Of a stretch of 64,000 bases of DNA, positions 17,999-28,027 are shown in pieces. The DNA lies in the NCBI RefSeq assembly GCF_000369005.1, contig NZ_KB849765.1, positions 773,881 through 837,880 of the forward strand, given 5' to 3'. The stretch comes from Acinetobacter beijerinckii CIP 110307 (GTDB taxonomy: Bacteria; Pseudomonadota; Gammaproteobacteria; Pseudomonadales; Moraxellaceae). A program made the translations under genes and the position numbers. How positions within the stretch are numbered: position 1 is the stretch's first letter; every line of letters starts with the position of its first letter. The notes beneath the pieces were generated by a model. It worked only from the letters and a program-made list of their open reading frames with translations. It was not told where the DNA came from and did no database searches.

Positions 17999-20182
17999 TT
18001 AATCTTCTTTATTTGCTTTGTAAGCATATGCATAGTTGTAACCATAGCCGTATCCTGCACTTGCACGCTGAATATCATTGAGGATAAAGCCATTCACTTT
18101 TACACCAGCCTGATCAAAACGATTTAAACTCAGCTCAAGCTCTTTCATTTGCGATTTAGCATAGCGAGCGACAAGTAAATTTACACCTGCATATTGGGAA
18201 ATAATAATACCGTCGGTCACAGCCAGCACAGGAGGTGTATCAATAATAATATGGTCATATTGTTGATCTAAGTTTTCCAGTAAAAGCTTAAACTGCTGTG
18301 ATGAAAGCATTTCAGATGGGTTTGTTGGATTCTTACCACGTGTAATCACGCTCAATCCATCCACATCGGTTTGGTGAATCACTTGAGATAAATTAGCTTG
18401 ATTACTCAGTAATTCAGATAAGCCAGGTTTCACATCGAGATTAAAGTATTTATGCATATAACCACGACGCATGTCGGCATCAATCAACAAAACTTTTTTA
18501 TTACTTTGCGCAAAAATAGTCGCCAGATTGGTTGAAATAAATGATTTACCCACTTCAGGTGCTGGACCTGCAATCATAATGATATTGTTCTTTGCGTTTG
18601 CTAAAGCAAAGTGGATCGCTGTACGAATGCTTCTCAAACTTTCGACAGCAATATCATCATTATGTTTAACCGCAAGAATAGGAATATTTTTCTTTTTCTT
18701 CAAAATATTGATACGAGTTTCTTGAATTGGTGAACGAGGCACTGTTGCATAAACAGGAAGGTCGAACTCTCTTTCGATTTGAGTCGAGTCTTTGACACCT
18801 GTACGTAACATATTGCGTAATAAAGCAATCAATGTGCCTAAGAAACCACCCAAGAACATCGCTAAGATAAGAATTTGAAGTTTCTTCGGTTTGATTGGCT
18901 CTACAGGTTCAACTGCGGTATCTACAATCCTTACATTGCCAATTTCACCTGCTTTTGCAATTCGAAGTTGCTGGTATGAATTTAACAAAGCAGTATAAAG
19001 TTGAGTCTTAACCTCGACTTCGCGGTAAAGCTGCAAATATTGTCTTTGTATATCTGGGAGCTGTTTAAGCGTACTATTCAACTCAGTAATTTGTTTATTT
19101 AAAGCCGTAATCTGTGCATTGATCTCACGCATTGCAGGATGTTCAGTCGTGTATTTAGCTGCCATGTCAGCGAGTTGTTGTTCTAACTCGATTTTTTTGG
19201 TTTCCAAAGCCATACTTTGTGTCAGATATAACTCAGACTCTTTGGTTACATCAACCGTATTATACTTTTGACGGAATTTATTAAACTCTCGTTCAGCGTC
19301 GTCGAGTTGTTTTTTTAGATCAGGAAGTTGTTCATCTAAGAATTTGAGTGTTTGAGCTGTTTCAGCTGAGCGACGTTCCACATTTTGGGCACTATAAGCT
19401 GCCAGAATCGCATTTAATACTTGAGTGATATGTTCTTTATCTTGACCTTGATAATTTAAACCTAAAATACCTGTTAATTTACCGCGTTCAGCAACAGAAT
19501 AGTTTGAGCTAATAGCTTGGACTGAGGCTGGTAAAGACTTTTTCTCGATTTTATAGCTTGTGTCTAACTGGTGCTTAGAGAATACGCCAATATTCCAGTT
19601 TCCATATCGATTATTCATTTGAGTGATTTGATTTAAAGGTACTGTTAAAATTAATTCATCAGTCTTACCATCAATTAGATTTATTTTATTACTCTCAAAT
19701 TTCAATAAAATTGTTTTATCTAAATAGTGACTAGGTACATCAAATTTTTGAATTTCAAAGGACTTTTCATCATCGTTGAAAATCACTGCTTTCGGAGTAT
19801 ATTCGGTGCTGTAATTTTGTTTGTTAATTAAACGATGACTCAACGTATCTTCTGTACTTGAGATATTAATATCAAGATGAAGAGCTTGTATGACTGAACC
19901 CAGCACTAAACGTGATTTTAAAATTTCAATTTCAGATTGAGCTGGTGATTTTTGATCGATCATTTGTGATAGATCACCTAAAAGCGCCGCCGAAGCTCCT
20001 TTACTATCTTCGACTTGAACTAATGCATCTACTGAATAAGTGTCTGGAGTAACACGAAGGTAAAGTAGTGCGCAGACCAAGCTCAAAATAATACATAAAG
20101 CAATTAGCTTCCATTGTGCTATTAAAGCAAAGAACAGCTCTTTCAGGTCAATCGTATCTTCAGTATTGGTATTTTGGCTCAT
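17999..20182 (-). CDS. wzc: Capsule export tyrosine autokinase Wzc
   Basis: A 727-aa inner-membrane polysaccharide co-polymerase and tyrosine kinase that controls capsule chain length and export with Wza. An N-terminal Wzz-like domain has membrane helices near residues 30-50 and 435-455, enclosing a long coiled-coil periplasmic part. The cytoplasmic BY-kinase domain has Walker A APEVGKS near residue 544, Walker A' LLIDADMRRG, and Walker B DHIIIDTPPV. The C-terminal Tyr cluster YGYGYNYAYAY is the autophosphorylation tail. It is the last gene of the wza-wzb-wzc operon, 18 bases after wzb. Confidence 0.97.
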   Translation of the reverse strand: MSQNTNTEDTIDLKELFFALIAQWKLIALCIILSLVCALLYLRVTPDTYSVDALVQVEDSKGASAALLGDLSQMIDQKSPAQSEIEILKSRLVLGSVIQALHLDINISSTEDTLSHRLINKQNYSTEYTPKAVIFNDDEKSFEIQKFDVPSHYLDKTILLKFESNKINLIDGKTDELILTVPLNQITQMNNRYGNWNIGVFSKHQLDTSYKIEKKSLPASVQAISSNYSVAERGKLTGILGLNYQGQDKEHITQVLNAILAAYSAQNVERRSAETAQTLKFLDEQLPDLKKQLDDAEREFNKFRQKYNTVDVTKESELYLTQSMALETKKIELEQQLADMAAKYTTEHPAMREINAQITALNKQITELNSTLKQLPDIQRQYLQLYREVEVKTQLYTALLNSYQQLRIAKAGEIGNVRIVDTAVEPVEPIKPKKLQILILAMFLGGFLGTLIALLRNMLRTGVKDSTQIEREFDLPVYATVPRSPIQETRINILKKKKNIPILAVKHNDDIAVESLRSIRTAIHFALANAKNNIIMIAGPAPEVGKSFISTNLATIFAQSNKKVLLIDADMRRGYMHKYFNLDVKPGLSELLSNQANLSQVIHQTDVDGLSVITRGKNPTNPSEMLSSQQFKLLLENLDQQYDHIIIDTPPVLAVTDGIIISQYAGVNLLVARYAKSQMKELELSLNRFDQAGVKVNGFILNDIQRASAGYGYGYNYAYAYKANKED

Positions 20183-20200
20183 AATCTAAAATCTAAAAAG

Positions 20201-20629
20201 TTAAATATATTTTTTCCAGTCAGTAACACACTGTTGAATCAGCTGACAAGTTTCATCAAAAAAAGCTTGATCGTGTTGATAAGGATCTGGCACGTTTTTA
20301 CTTTGCCAATGCCCTAAACGGAATATTTTCCCTTTAGCAAAAGGCCATGTTTGTTCAATATGTTTTTGTTGATTATTACTCATCACTAACACAAGGTCAG
20401 CTTTTTTAAGCTGTTCGGCATTCAGTTTTTTTGCAATGTGTCCAACCATATCTATAGATAGTCTTTGCATACATAATTGCGCTTTTGCGTCCGCTGTATG
20501 TCCAGTAAGACCTGAGATACCCGCAGATTCAATGTGCAAAAGCGGATGTTGTTGTTTTAAAAGATATTCAGCCATAGGGCTACGGCATATATTACCAACG
20601 CAAACAACCAAGATATTTTGTATATTCAT
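20201..20629 (-). CDS. wzb: Low-molecular-weight protein tyrosine phosphatase Wzb
   Basis: A 142-aa phosphatase that dephosphorylates Wzc, whose cycling supports capsule export. The P-loop VCVGNICRSPMAE (C-x5-R-S) is at residues 9-21, and the general-acid Asp is in VPDPYQHDQAFFDE near 112. The length is that of the LMW-PTP family. It lies between wza (5 bases) and wzc (18 bases), all one operon. Confidence 0.97.
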   Translation of the reverse strand: MNIQNILVVCVGNICRSPMAEYLLKQQHPLLHIESAGISGLTGHTADAKAQLCMQRLSIDMVGHIAKKLNAEQLKKADLVLVMSNNQQKHIEQTWPFAKGKIFRLGHWQSKNVPDPYQHDQAFFDETCQLIQQCVTDWKKYI

Positions 20630-20634
20630 TAAGA

Positions 20635-21735
20635 CTATTGTCCTAAACGATCAAAATTATAGAGCGCGCTTGAGAATGGTATAACCTGATTGATCACACG
20701 CTGCCAACGGGTTAGGCCAGTTGCATCAACATATACAATGTCATTGCTTCTGAGTTTAAATTGATTGGCAAGACCAAAATCACCTAAGCTCATCAGATTC
20801 ATATGATAAAGTGCAGTACTACGATCATTGGGATTAGTTCGAAGCACATAAATACGACTTGCACTTGCAGAAAGAGGATTTAAACCTAAGCTTTCTCCCA
20901 AAGCATCGCTCAATGTCATCCCTTGATCACGCATTGGTAAGGCTTGGTTTTTGCCTGACTCGCCCATGATATAGACTTTTTGATTTTCTTTGGTACTTAC
21001 GTAAATCGTATCATTCGGTTGTACAAGGAGCTTGTGCAAAGAATAACCTGCTTTTTCAAGTTCAATCGTATTAAGGTCGTATGTGATACCGTTCCGAATC
21101 AGTTGAATGTAAGTACTGTCCCCCTTTTCTGTTACGCCGCCGGCCATACCTAATGCAGTGTAAATACTAATCGGCTGGTCAGATAAAAAGAACTGCCCCC
21201 CTTTAATAACACTGCCTTGTACAGAATAGCGTTGCCCTTGATAAGAAAGTACTCGAACAATAACATCAGGGTTTTTTAAGTATTGCGAAAACTGTCTGCG
21301 TAAATCTGTATTTAGTTCTGCTAAAGTTTTCCCTGAAGCTTTGTAGCGCCCTACCAATGGAATCTGAACAAAGCCATTATAATCAATTGGATATCCATTC
21401 GCTTGTATAGATTGATCATTGGTTAAGTTGTTGACTGGTGGAGTAATTTCAGGATATGCCCATAATTGGATAGACAATACATCTCCAGCACTTAGACGAT
21501 ACGATTGCTGCTGTTTTTTAAAAAGAGAAACATAGTTATTTTGATAATTTATTTGAGCAGGTTGAAACGCAGGTAAACTTTCCTGTGTGATTTTTATAAC
21601 ATTTACATTTGATCCGAGATCAGTTGTATACACACCTTCATTTGGAATGTCGTATGTTTGTAAGCCAGAAGTAACAGCACAACTTGTAGCACTAATACTA
21701 ATCGCAAGAATGGAAAAAAGTTGATAATGCTTCAC
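20635..21735 (-). CDS. wza: Outer-membrane capsule export lipoprotein Wza
   Basis: A 366-aa outer-membrane polysaccharide export protein that forms the channel through which capsule leaves the cell. The signal peptide ends in a lipobox-like SATSC, giving an acylated Cys near residue 19. The polysaccharide export domain has LSAGDVLSIQLWAYPE near 80-95 and GFVQIPLVGRYKASGKTLAEL. SLBB repeats follow (YSVQGSVIKGGQF and KVYIMGESGKNQ), then a C-terminal helix ending WQRVINQVIPFSSALYNF. It is the first gene of the reverse-strand export operon, divergent from the sugar genes. Confidence 0.96.
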   Translation of the reverse strand: MKHYQLFSILAISISATSCAVTSGLQTYDIPNEGVYTTDLGSNVNVIKITQESLPAFQPAQINYQNNYVSLFKKQQQSYRLSAGDVLSIQLWAYPEITPPVNNLTNDQSIQANGYPIDYNGFVQIPLVGRYKASGKTLAELNTDLRRQFSQYLKNPDVIVRVLSYQGQRYSVQGSVIKGGQFFLSDQPISIYTALGMAGGVTEKGDSTYIQLIRNGITYDLNTIELEKAGYSLHKLLVQPNDTIYVSTKENQKVYIMGESGKNQALPMRDQGMTLSDALGESLGLNPLSASASRIYVLRTNPNDRSTALYHMNLMSLGDFGLANQFKLRSNDIVYVDATGLTRWQRVINQVIPFSSALYNFDRLGQ

Positions 21736-22268
21736 ACTTGACCCTTGAATATTTATATCTAATTAATATCAGCTGTCTTACAACAACATGTCTTTAGACT
21801 TAGAATTTCGCCAATTCTAGCTTAAAAATATCAAAAAAGCATGGATAAATCTTTTAGGTTTGTATGTTTAGTTTATCTGGTCAATTTGCTGAAAAATGCA
21901 ATTAAATGAAAATTATATTTTGAGCGAATTGAGTTAAGTGTTTGTTACACACAATCATACAATTCAATTTTTAGAGAAATTGAAAATCTGTTATAGTACG
22001 CGCGTTTGACATTAATCATTGAGTAATAGCTATTCTTGTTAAGATCAAGATTCTGTTTTATATAAGTTAATTTTTTAATTTGTAAGTTAGAAAATCTAAA
22101 GAAATTTTGTCTCTTAGGTTTCTTAATGTTGTAAGTTTTAGTGGCTCTATCATTGCTATAGCTCATTAGCGTTACAATTTATTTAGTTGAGTAAATAAAA
22201 TTAAGTTCTTTATAGTTTAAAATTATTTAGAACATACTTGAGAAAGTCATAGAAGAAGGGTGGACTGG
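21736..22268. promoter_or_regulatory. Divergent promoter region between wza and mnaA
   Basis: About 530 bases with no supportable gene, lying between the two oppositely transcribed halves of the K locus. It must hold the promoters for both. A consensus -35 hexamer TTGACA occurs at 22006-22011 next to a GC-rich step (GTACGCGCG); matching -10 elements are only approximate. The long leader on the mnaA side (about 240 bases) is AT-rich. I found no JUMPstart/ops (GGCGGTAG) element. Confidence 0.6.
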
Positions 22269-23393
22269 GTGAAAAAAGTATTGCTAGTATTTGGTACGCG
22301 TCCAGAAGCGATCAAAATGGCACCTTTGGTATTGAAATTAAAAGAAAATGACAAAGACTTTGAGACAAAGGTATGTGTGACAGGTCAACATCGACAAATG
22401 TTAGATCAAGTTCTGACTTTATTTGATTTAAAGCCCGATTTTGATTTGAATTTAATGAAGCCAGGACAAACGTTGTCTGATGTTACCTCTAGGGTGCTTA
22501 AAGGCTTGGAGCATGTGTTTGAAACATGGACACCCGATGTGGTTTTGGTGCATGGAGATACTGCTACGACTTTCGCAGCATCTTTGGCAGCTTATTATCA
22601 TAAAATAAAAGTAGGCCATGTTGAAGCTGGGTTGCGCACAGGAGATTTATATTCTCCTTGGCCAGAAGAGGCCAATCGGAAACTAACAGGGGTGCTTGCA
22701 AATTATCATTTTGCACCGACGCAGTCATCGTATGAAAATTTAATTAAAGAAAATGTAAATCCTGTGAATATTGTGGTGACAGGAAACACCGTCATTGATG
22801 CTTTGTTGCAAGTCAAACAAAAAGTTGAACAAGATCAAGCATTGGTCAATCAATTCCATCAAGAATTTTCATTTCTTGATGAAAATAAAAAACTCATCTT
22901 AGTCACAGGACATCGTCGTGAGAACTTTGGTCAGGGTTTTTTAAATATCTGTAAAGCATTGGCAAATTTAGCTAAAAAATATTCTGATATTCAAATTGTT
23001 TATCCTGTGCATTTAAATCCGAATGTACAACAACCTGTTAACGAGTTGTTAGCGGGTATCGCTAATATTCACTTAATTGCCCCGCAAGATTATTTACCTT
23101 TTGTGTATTTGATGAATCGAAGCTATCTAATTCTGACCGATTCTGGTGGTATTCAAGAAGAAGCACCATCATTGGGTAAGCCAGTTCTGGTCATGAGAGA
23201 TACTACTGAAAGACCTGAAGCGGTTCGTGCGGGAACGGTACGTTTAGTTGGCACAGATACAGAAACCATTGAGTGTTCAGTCATAGAGTTACTTGAAAAT
23301 CCAAATATTTATGCTGAGATGGCTGAAGCCCATAATCCTTACGGGGATGGTGATTCATGTCAGCAAATTATTGATTTTATTAAAGTGAACTAA
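22269..23393 (+). CDS. mnaA: UDP-N-acetylglucosamine 2-epimerase (non-hydrolysing)
   Basis: A protein of about 374 aa that interconverts UDP-GlcNAc and UDP-ManNAc. The WecB/MnaA signature is complete: [14 protein letters not shown] at the start, [12 protein letters not shown] near residue 94, [33 protein letters not shown] near 215, and [29 protein letters not shown] near 290-318. I chose the GTG at 22269 (VKKVLLVF) because the GAAGAAGGG site precedes it by about ten bases. It opens the forward half of the K locus and pairs with mnaB to make UDP-ManNAcA. Confidence 0.95.
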   Translation: MKKVLLVFGTRPEAIKMAPLVLKLKENDKDFETKVCVTGQHRQMLDQVLTLFDLKPDFDLNLMKPGQTLSDVTSRVLKGLEHVFETWTPDVVLVHGDTATTFAASLAAYYHKIKVGHVEAGLRTGDLYSPWPEEANRKLTGVLANYHFAPTQSSYENLIKENVNPVNIVVTGNTVIDALLQVKQKVEQDQALVNQFHQEFSFLDENKKLILVTGHRRENFGQGFLNICKALANLAKKYSDIQIVYPVHLNPNVQQPVNELLAGIANIHLIAPQDYLPFVYLMNRSYLILTDSGGIQEEAPSLGKPVLVMRDTTERPEAVRAGTVRLVGTDTETIECSVIELLENPNIYAEMAEAHNPYGDGDSCQQIIDFIKVN

Positions 23394-23432
23394 GCCGAAA
23401 TTTCCATTTAATTTGATTTAAAAGTATAGAGT

Positions 23433-24692
23433 ATGAGCAATTCATTCAAGCATATCTGCGTTATAGGGTTAGGTTATATTGGTTTACCAACAGCTGCGAC
23501 ATTTGCTGCGCATGGGGTAAAAGTAACAGGTGTTGATGTGAATCAACATGCGGTAGATATGATTAATCAAGGTAAAGTTCATATTGTTGAACCTGATTTA
23601 GATGCTTTGGTTCGTGATGTAGTTGCTCAGGATAAATTGTCTGCTCAATTAGCACCGACTGAAGCCGATGCTTATATTGTTGCAGTACCAACACCTTTTA
23701 AAGATGATTATCAGCCAGATCTCAAATATATTGAAGCCGCTGCTAAAGCTTTAGCACCATTTTTAAAGTCAGGTAATCTAGTTATTTTAGAGTCGACATC
23801 ACCAGTTGAAGCGACTGAACAAATGTCAGCTTGGTTAAGTGAGGCGCGTCCAGACTTAAGCTTCCCGCAACAAAAGGGTGAGGAGGCTGATATTCTAGTT
23901 GCGCACTGCCCAGAACGTGTGTTGCCAGGTAAAGTTTTACAAGAATTGATTAGTAATGACCGTATTATTGGTGGAATGACACCACGTTGTTCAAAAGCGG
24001 CATGTGATTTATATAAAATCTTTGTAAAAGGTGCATGTATTGAAACCAATGCTCGTACCGCAGAAATGTGTAAATTGACAGAGAACTCGTTCCGTGACGT
24101 CAATATTGCATTTGCAAATGAGCTTTCAGTTATTTGTGACAAGTTAGATATCAATGTATGGGAGTTGATTTCACTCGCAAATCGTCACCCACGCGTCAAT
24201 ATTTTACAGCCAGGACCTGGAGTGGGCGGTCACTGTATTGCTGTCGATCCATGGTTTATTGTAGCAAAGACACCAGAACAAGCACGTTTGATTCGCACTG
24301 CACGTCAGGTGAATGATGCTAAGCCTCAATGGGTTATTGATCAGGTTAAAATTAAAATTGCGGATTTCTTACAAGCGAATCCAAATAAGACGATACAAGA
24401 TATAACGATCGCTTGCTATGGTTTAGCCTTTAAACCTGATATTGATGATTTGCGCGAGAGTCCAGCATTAGAAATTACTAAAAACTTGGTAAGACAAGGT
24501 TTAAATGTCTTGGCTATTGAGCCTAATATTGATTCACTCAAAAACCTTGAAAAAGAAAATTTTAATTTAGTATCGATAGAAGAATCAATGAGTGCTGATA
24601 TTAAGTTAATATTAGTAAAACACACCAAATTTAATGAGATAGATTTTAGTAATGAAAAGTATATAGTTAATGTCATTGATAGTAGTTGTTGA
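23433..24692 (+). CDS. mnaB: UDP-N-acetyl-D-mannosamine dehydrogenase
   Basis: A 419-aa NAD-dependent sugar dehydrogenase that oxidises UDP-ManNAc to UDP-ManNAcA. It has the Rossmann motif CVIGLGYIGLPTAATFA, the STSPV.AT segment near residue 120, the catalytic-Cys motif PGPGVGGHCIAVDPWF near 265-280, and the C-terminal CYGLAFKPDIDDLRESPA. The GHCIAVDPWF form and close pairing with mnaA point to WecC/MnaB rather than Ugd. A separate ugd lies at 39269. ManNAcA is therefore a predicted capsule sugar. Confidence 0.94.
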   Translation: MSNSFKHICVIGLGYIGLPTAATFAAHGVKVTGVDVNQHAVDMINQGKVHIVEPDLDALVRDVVAQDKLSAQLAPTEADAYIVAVPTPFKDDYQPDLKYIEAAAKALAPFLKSGNLVILESTSPVEATEQMSAWLSEARPDLSFPQQKGEEADILVAHCPERVLPGKVLQELISNDRIIGGMTPRCSKAACDLYKIFVKGACIETNARTAEMCKLTENSFRDVNIAFANELSVICDKLDINVWELISLANRHPRVNILQPGPGVGGHCIAVDPWFIVAKTPEQARLIRTARQVNDAKPQWVIDQVKIKIADFLQANPNKTIQDITIACYGLAFKPDIDDLRESPALEITKNLVRQGLNVLAIEPNIDSLKNLEKENFNLVSIEESMSADIKLILVKHTKFNEIDFSNEKYIVNVIDSSC

Positions 24693-24700
24693 TATTTAAT

Positions 24701-25864
24701 ATGGTTACTAAGGCGCTTTATAATAAAGTAATGAATTATGGCTTGATTGAAGTGGTTTCAAAAGGCATTAATTGGATTACTCTACCATTATTAGCCTTGG
24801 TGACCACAGCTGTCTTTTATGGAGAAGTTGCATATTATTATTTAATTATCGTGCTAACAGGTACATTTTTTGCATTTGGACAAAATAGGGTAATATTATC
24901 TAGCCAAGATAATGAAGTAGAGATAAAGAAAAATATATCTATATTGATTTCATTCTTTTTGGTTATTGTTGTTGAGGCTTTAGTTTATTTTCTTGGGTAC
25001 TTGGAATTAAAGCTATTTTTTGCTATTTTATGTGGCTGTTTTTTTGCAATTCAAAATAACATTTCTTTGACTTTTAGGGCTCAAAATAGAATAAATGACT
25101 TTGCTTTACTGAAGACGTATTATGTAGTTAGAATAATTACAATATTTTTGGTTGTTTATTTTATTAGAAGTATAGAGTGGTATTTGTTTTTCGAGTTGCT
25201 TATTTTGGTTATTTATTTTTTAGCCTTCTCAAAATTTAAATTTATAAAAAATGACTTTGATGTTATTGCCTCATTGAAAGATGGTTTAATATTAGTAATG
25301 TATGCGATATCAATGTATCTTATTACAAATGTAGATAAGTTTTATATTGAGCATTTGTTTTCAAAAGAAGTGTTGGCGAGTTACTATTTTCTATTTTCTT
25401 TATCAATGAGCTTTACTTTTATTTCAGCTTATTTTTCTATTAAATATGAACGAGATATTTATAATAGTCCAAATTATAATGTGGCAAGATTAAGAGCTAG
25501 TGAGTTTGCAAAAAAAACAATACTTTATAGTATATTAATCTTTCCTTTTATTTTCTTATTTTATTACTTTTATGTGAGTTTTACATCTTTAGATTATAAG
25601 CCTTATTGGTTTATTATGGTTTTTATTGCTCAACTTATATATTTTATTTCAATTAAAGAGACGTATGTATTAACTTATCTAAAGAAAAATAAAATTATTT
25701 TTTATTGTAGTTTTTTTGTTTTGTTTTTTAGTATAATCTTAAATTATTTTTTAATAAAATTCATAGGAGTGCTGGGTTCTATATTAACATTAATTTTTTG
25801 TTATACTGTTTTTTGGTTGGTAATGGCTTTTTTTAACTCTAGATATTTAAGTTTAAACAAATGA
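24701..25864 (+). CDS. wzx: Capsule repeat-unit flippase Wzx
   Basis: An AT-rich gene for a polytopic membrane protein of about 387 aa. The many hydrophobic helices are spread over the whole length with short basic loops, as in MATE/PST-type flippases. An N-terminal YNKVMNYGLIEVVSKGINWITLPLLAL is the usual Wzx amphipathic opening. It would move the undecaprenyl-linked repeat unit to the periplasm. I chose ATG 24701; a TTG at 24686 overlaps the mnaB end. The family is highly divergent, so the call rests on topology and on being one of two large membrane proteins among glycosyltransferases. Confidence 0.82.
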   Translation: MVTKALYNKVMNYGLIEVVSKGINWITLPLLALVTTAVFYGEVAYYYLIIVLTGTFFAFGQNRVILSSQDNEVEIKKNISILISFFLVIVVEALVYFLGYLELKLFFAILCGCFFAIQNNISLTFRAQNRINDFALLKTYYVVRIITIFLVVYFIRSIEWYLFFELLILVIYFLAFSKFKFIKNDFDVIASLKDGLILVMYAISMYLITNVDKFYIEHLFSKEVLASYYFLFSLSMSFTFISAYFSIKYERDIYNSPNYNVARLRASEFAKKTILYSILIFPFIFLFYYFYVSFTSLDYKPYWFIMVFIAQLIYFISIKETYVLTYLKKNKIIFYCSFFVLFFSIILNYFLIKFIGVLGSILTLIFCYTVFWLVMAFFNSRYLSLNK

Positions 25865-25876
25865 TGGTAGGATCTT

Positions 25877-26914
25877 ATGAAGAAAAAAGTTTTGCTAATT
25901 AATGAAGGGCTTGTGCAGCATTATAGAATTCCATTGTTTGAGAAGTTGTTGGATGATGTTGATTTATATGTTGCGCACTCTGGTGAATATTTAGATGGGG
26001 TTGGTTTTAATCAAATTTTAATCAATCAAAAAAAAATAGGACCATTTAATTATTATTCCATAACAGATTTTGATCAATATGATTTTGTGGTTTTTCCTTT
26101 TAATTTAAGAAATTTAAATTTATATTTTGAGTTTTTTAAAAAATCTATATATAAGAAAATTTTATTTGGTATAGGGGTTAACGCTTCTTATGGCAAAAAA
26201 TACGATTCAAAAAATTTAATGTCACTGCTCAGAGTTCTATTTGTATATAAATATGATTACTCAATTTTTTATGAGAGATATCCTTTATTAAAATATATTT
26301 CTTATGGTGTATCACCAACAAAAATGTCTGTCGCATATAATACAGTCGCACCAAATGAAAATTTTAATATTAATAAAAAAACTTATGAATCTATAATTTT
26401 TATAGGCTCACTGTATAAACAAAAAAAAATTTTTGATTTAATTGAAGCTTATCGGATTTTGATCAATAACAAATCTATAGCTTTAAATCTAGAAATTATT
26501 GGAGATGGAGAGGAGTTTGATAATTTAAGAAAATACATAGATGATAATAATTTAACTAATTGTATTACATTGCATGGGAATGTTACTGAAGACGATAAGC
26601 TTCTACCTATAATGCAGCGAGCTGCTGTATGTGTATCTCCTGGTCAAGCCGGTTTGTCGGTCCAAAAATGTTTTTCTTATGGTACAGGTTTTATAACGAC
26701 ACAAAATGCAATTACAGGGGGGGAAATATTTTCAATTCAAGATGGTATTACTGGTAATTTTTATGATGGAAGTATTTCTGATCTCGTTGATAAACTATCA
26801 ATGTATTCAGATTCTAATTATTGTAAAAAAATATCAAAAAACTCCTATTTATTTTATAATAACTTTCGAAATTTAAATGTTTGGCATGATGGTTTTTTGA
26901 GAGGTATTAGATGA
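25877..26914 (+). CDS. Capsule glycosyltransferase (GT4-like)
   Basis: A 345-aa glycosyltransferase. The C-terminal half is a GT-B nucleotide-sugar domain: SIIFIGSLYKQKKIFDLIEAY near residue 170, LNLEIIGDGEEFDNLRKYI near 205, and VCVSPGQAGLSVQKCFSYGTGFITTQNAITGGE near 252-280, where the usual E-x7-E region is altered. Donor, acceptor and linkage cannot be read. Very AT-rich, like its neighbours. Its stop overlaps the next start (ATGA), so the two are coupled. Confidence 0.82.
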   Translation: MKKKVLLINEGLVQHYRIPLFEKLLDDVDLYVAHSGEYLDGVGFNQILINQKKIGPFNYYSITDFDQYDFVVFPFNLRNLNLYFEFFKKSIYKKILFGIGVNASYGKKYDSKNLMSLLRVLFVYKYDYSIFYERYPLLKYISYGVSPTKMSVAYNTVAPNENFNINKKTYESIIFIGSLYKQKKIFDLIEAYRILINNKSIALNLEIIGDGEEFDNLRKYIDDNNLTNCITLHGNVTEDDKLLPIMQRAAVCVSPGQAGLSVQKCFSYGTGFITTQNAITGGEIFSIQDGITGNFYDGSISDLVDKLSMYSDSNYCKKISKNSYLFYNNFRNLNVWHDGFLRGIR

Positions 26915-28026
26915 AGTATATAATTGATAATTCAAATCTGTACGCAGGCGGTGGTATACAGGTAGGTACTTCATTTATTAATGACCTTAATAAATTAAAC
27001 TTGCCTAATGAGTATCATATTATACAGTCATTTAATATGTCTAAAAGTTTTGTTAATGTTGGCTTTCCTGATAACTTTAAATTTTATAATCTTGATGAAA
27101 AGAGTCAGAAATCAATACGATTTCGTTCTTTAACAATGAGGAGATTAGAAAATATAATAGCGCCAGATTGCATTTTTACAGTATTTGGCCCATCTTATCA
27201 TAAAAGCAAATTTCCTAAAGTTGTTGGTTTTGCTATAGGTCATATAATTTATAGAGACTCTCCTTATTTTAAAACTTTAAATATTAGAGAAAAGTTTAAG
27301 AATTTTTTAACATGTGAAATAAAAAAAATATTTTTTAAAAAAAATTCTGATGCTCTGATATTTGAAACAAATGATGCGATGTCTAGATTTGAGAATATAT
27401 CTAAATTTAAAGAAAATTACGTTGTGGGCAACACAATTAATGAAATATTTCTTGAAAGTTCGAAATGGGAATCAGTTTTTCTAAGAAATGAAAATAAGAA
27501 AAAGATTTTAGTCGTAGCTGCAAATTATCCACATAAAAATCTAAAAATTATTCCTTTTATTATTGATAATTTAATAACGCAAAAGAAAATACATGATTTT
27601 GAATTTGTAATAACTGTTGAACCAGAAGAGCTGAGCTTTCCTGATTGTTATAATGACTATATTCAATGTATAGGTAAAGTGTCTCTGGAGAAATTACCAT
27701 CTTTATATAAACAATCAATGATAGTTTTTATACCTACTTTACTCGAAATTTTTTCAGCTACATATTTAGAAGCAATGTATATGTCTAAAGCAATTGTCGC
27801 TTCAGATATGGGATTTAGTCGAGATATTTGTGGTGATGCTGCTTTGTATTGTGAGCCAATTAACATTGATGAATATGCGAATGCTATCTTTACACTGCTT
27901 GGAAATGCTAAATTAAGACATGATTTTGAAAAAAAGGGTCTTTCTCAAGTATTAAAATTTGGTTCTAGTATGGATAGAACAAAAATGTATTTAGATATAA
28001 TGCATCAAGTTTCCGAGGAATTTTGA
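26911..28026 (+). CDS. Capsule glycosyltransferase (GT4-like)
   Basis: A 371-aa GT-B glycosyltransferase. It opens with YIIDNSNLYAGGGIQVGTSFI, a typical acceptor-side glycine loop. The donor domain has KKILVVAANYPHKNLKIIPFI near 202, IQCIGKVSLEKLPSLYKQS near 250, and the nucleotide-sugar motif PTLLEIFSATYLEAMYMSKAIVASDMGFSRDICGDAALYCEP near 275-315 (E-x7-E). It adds one of the sugars of the K unit; which one is unknown. It is coupled to the upstream transferase by a 4-base overlap, and wzy starts two bases after its stop. Confidence 0.85.
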   Translation: MKYIIDNSNLYAGGGIQVGTSFINDLNKLNLPNEYHIIQSFNMSKSFVNVGFPDNFKFYNLDEKSQKSIRFRSLTMRRLENIIAPDCIFTVFGPSYHKSKFPKVVGFAIGHIIYRDSPYFKTLNIREKFKNFLTCEIKKIFFKKNSDALIFETNDAMSRFENISKFKENYVVGNTINEIFLESSKWESVFLRNENKKKILVVAANYPHKNLKIIPFIIDNLITQKKIHDFEFVITVEPEELSFPDCYNDYIQCIGKVSLEKLPSLYKQSMIVFIPTLLEIFSATYLEAMYMSKAIVASDMGFSRDICGDAALYCEPINIDEYANAIFTLLGNAKLRHDFEKKGLSQVLKFGSSMDRTKMYLDIMHQVSEEF

Positions 28027-28027
28027 A

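Noticed and set aside
21945..22166. 73-aa minus-strand ORF in the wza-mnaA gap
   Set aside because: Low-complexity Lys/Asn/Tyr-rich translation of AT-rich DNA, no ribosome site, no family.
21736..22268. JUMPstart/ops element of a capsule operon
   Set aside because: I looked for GGCGGTAG and the extended motif and found neither.
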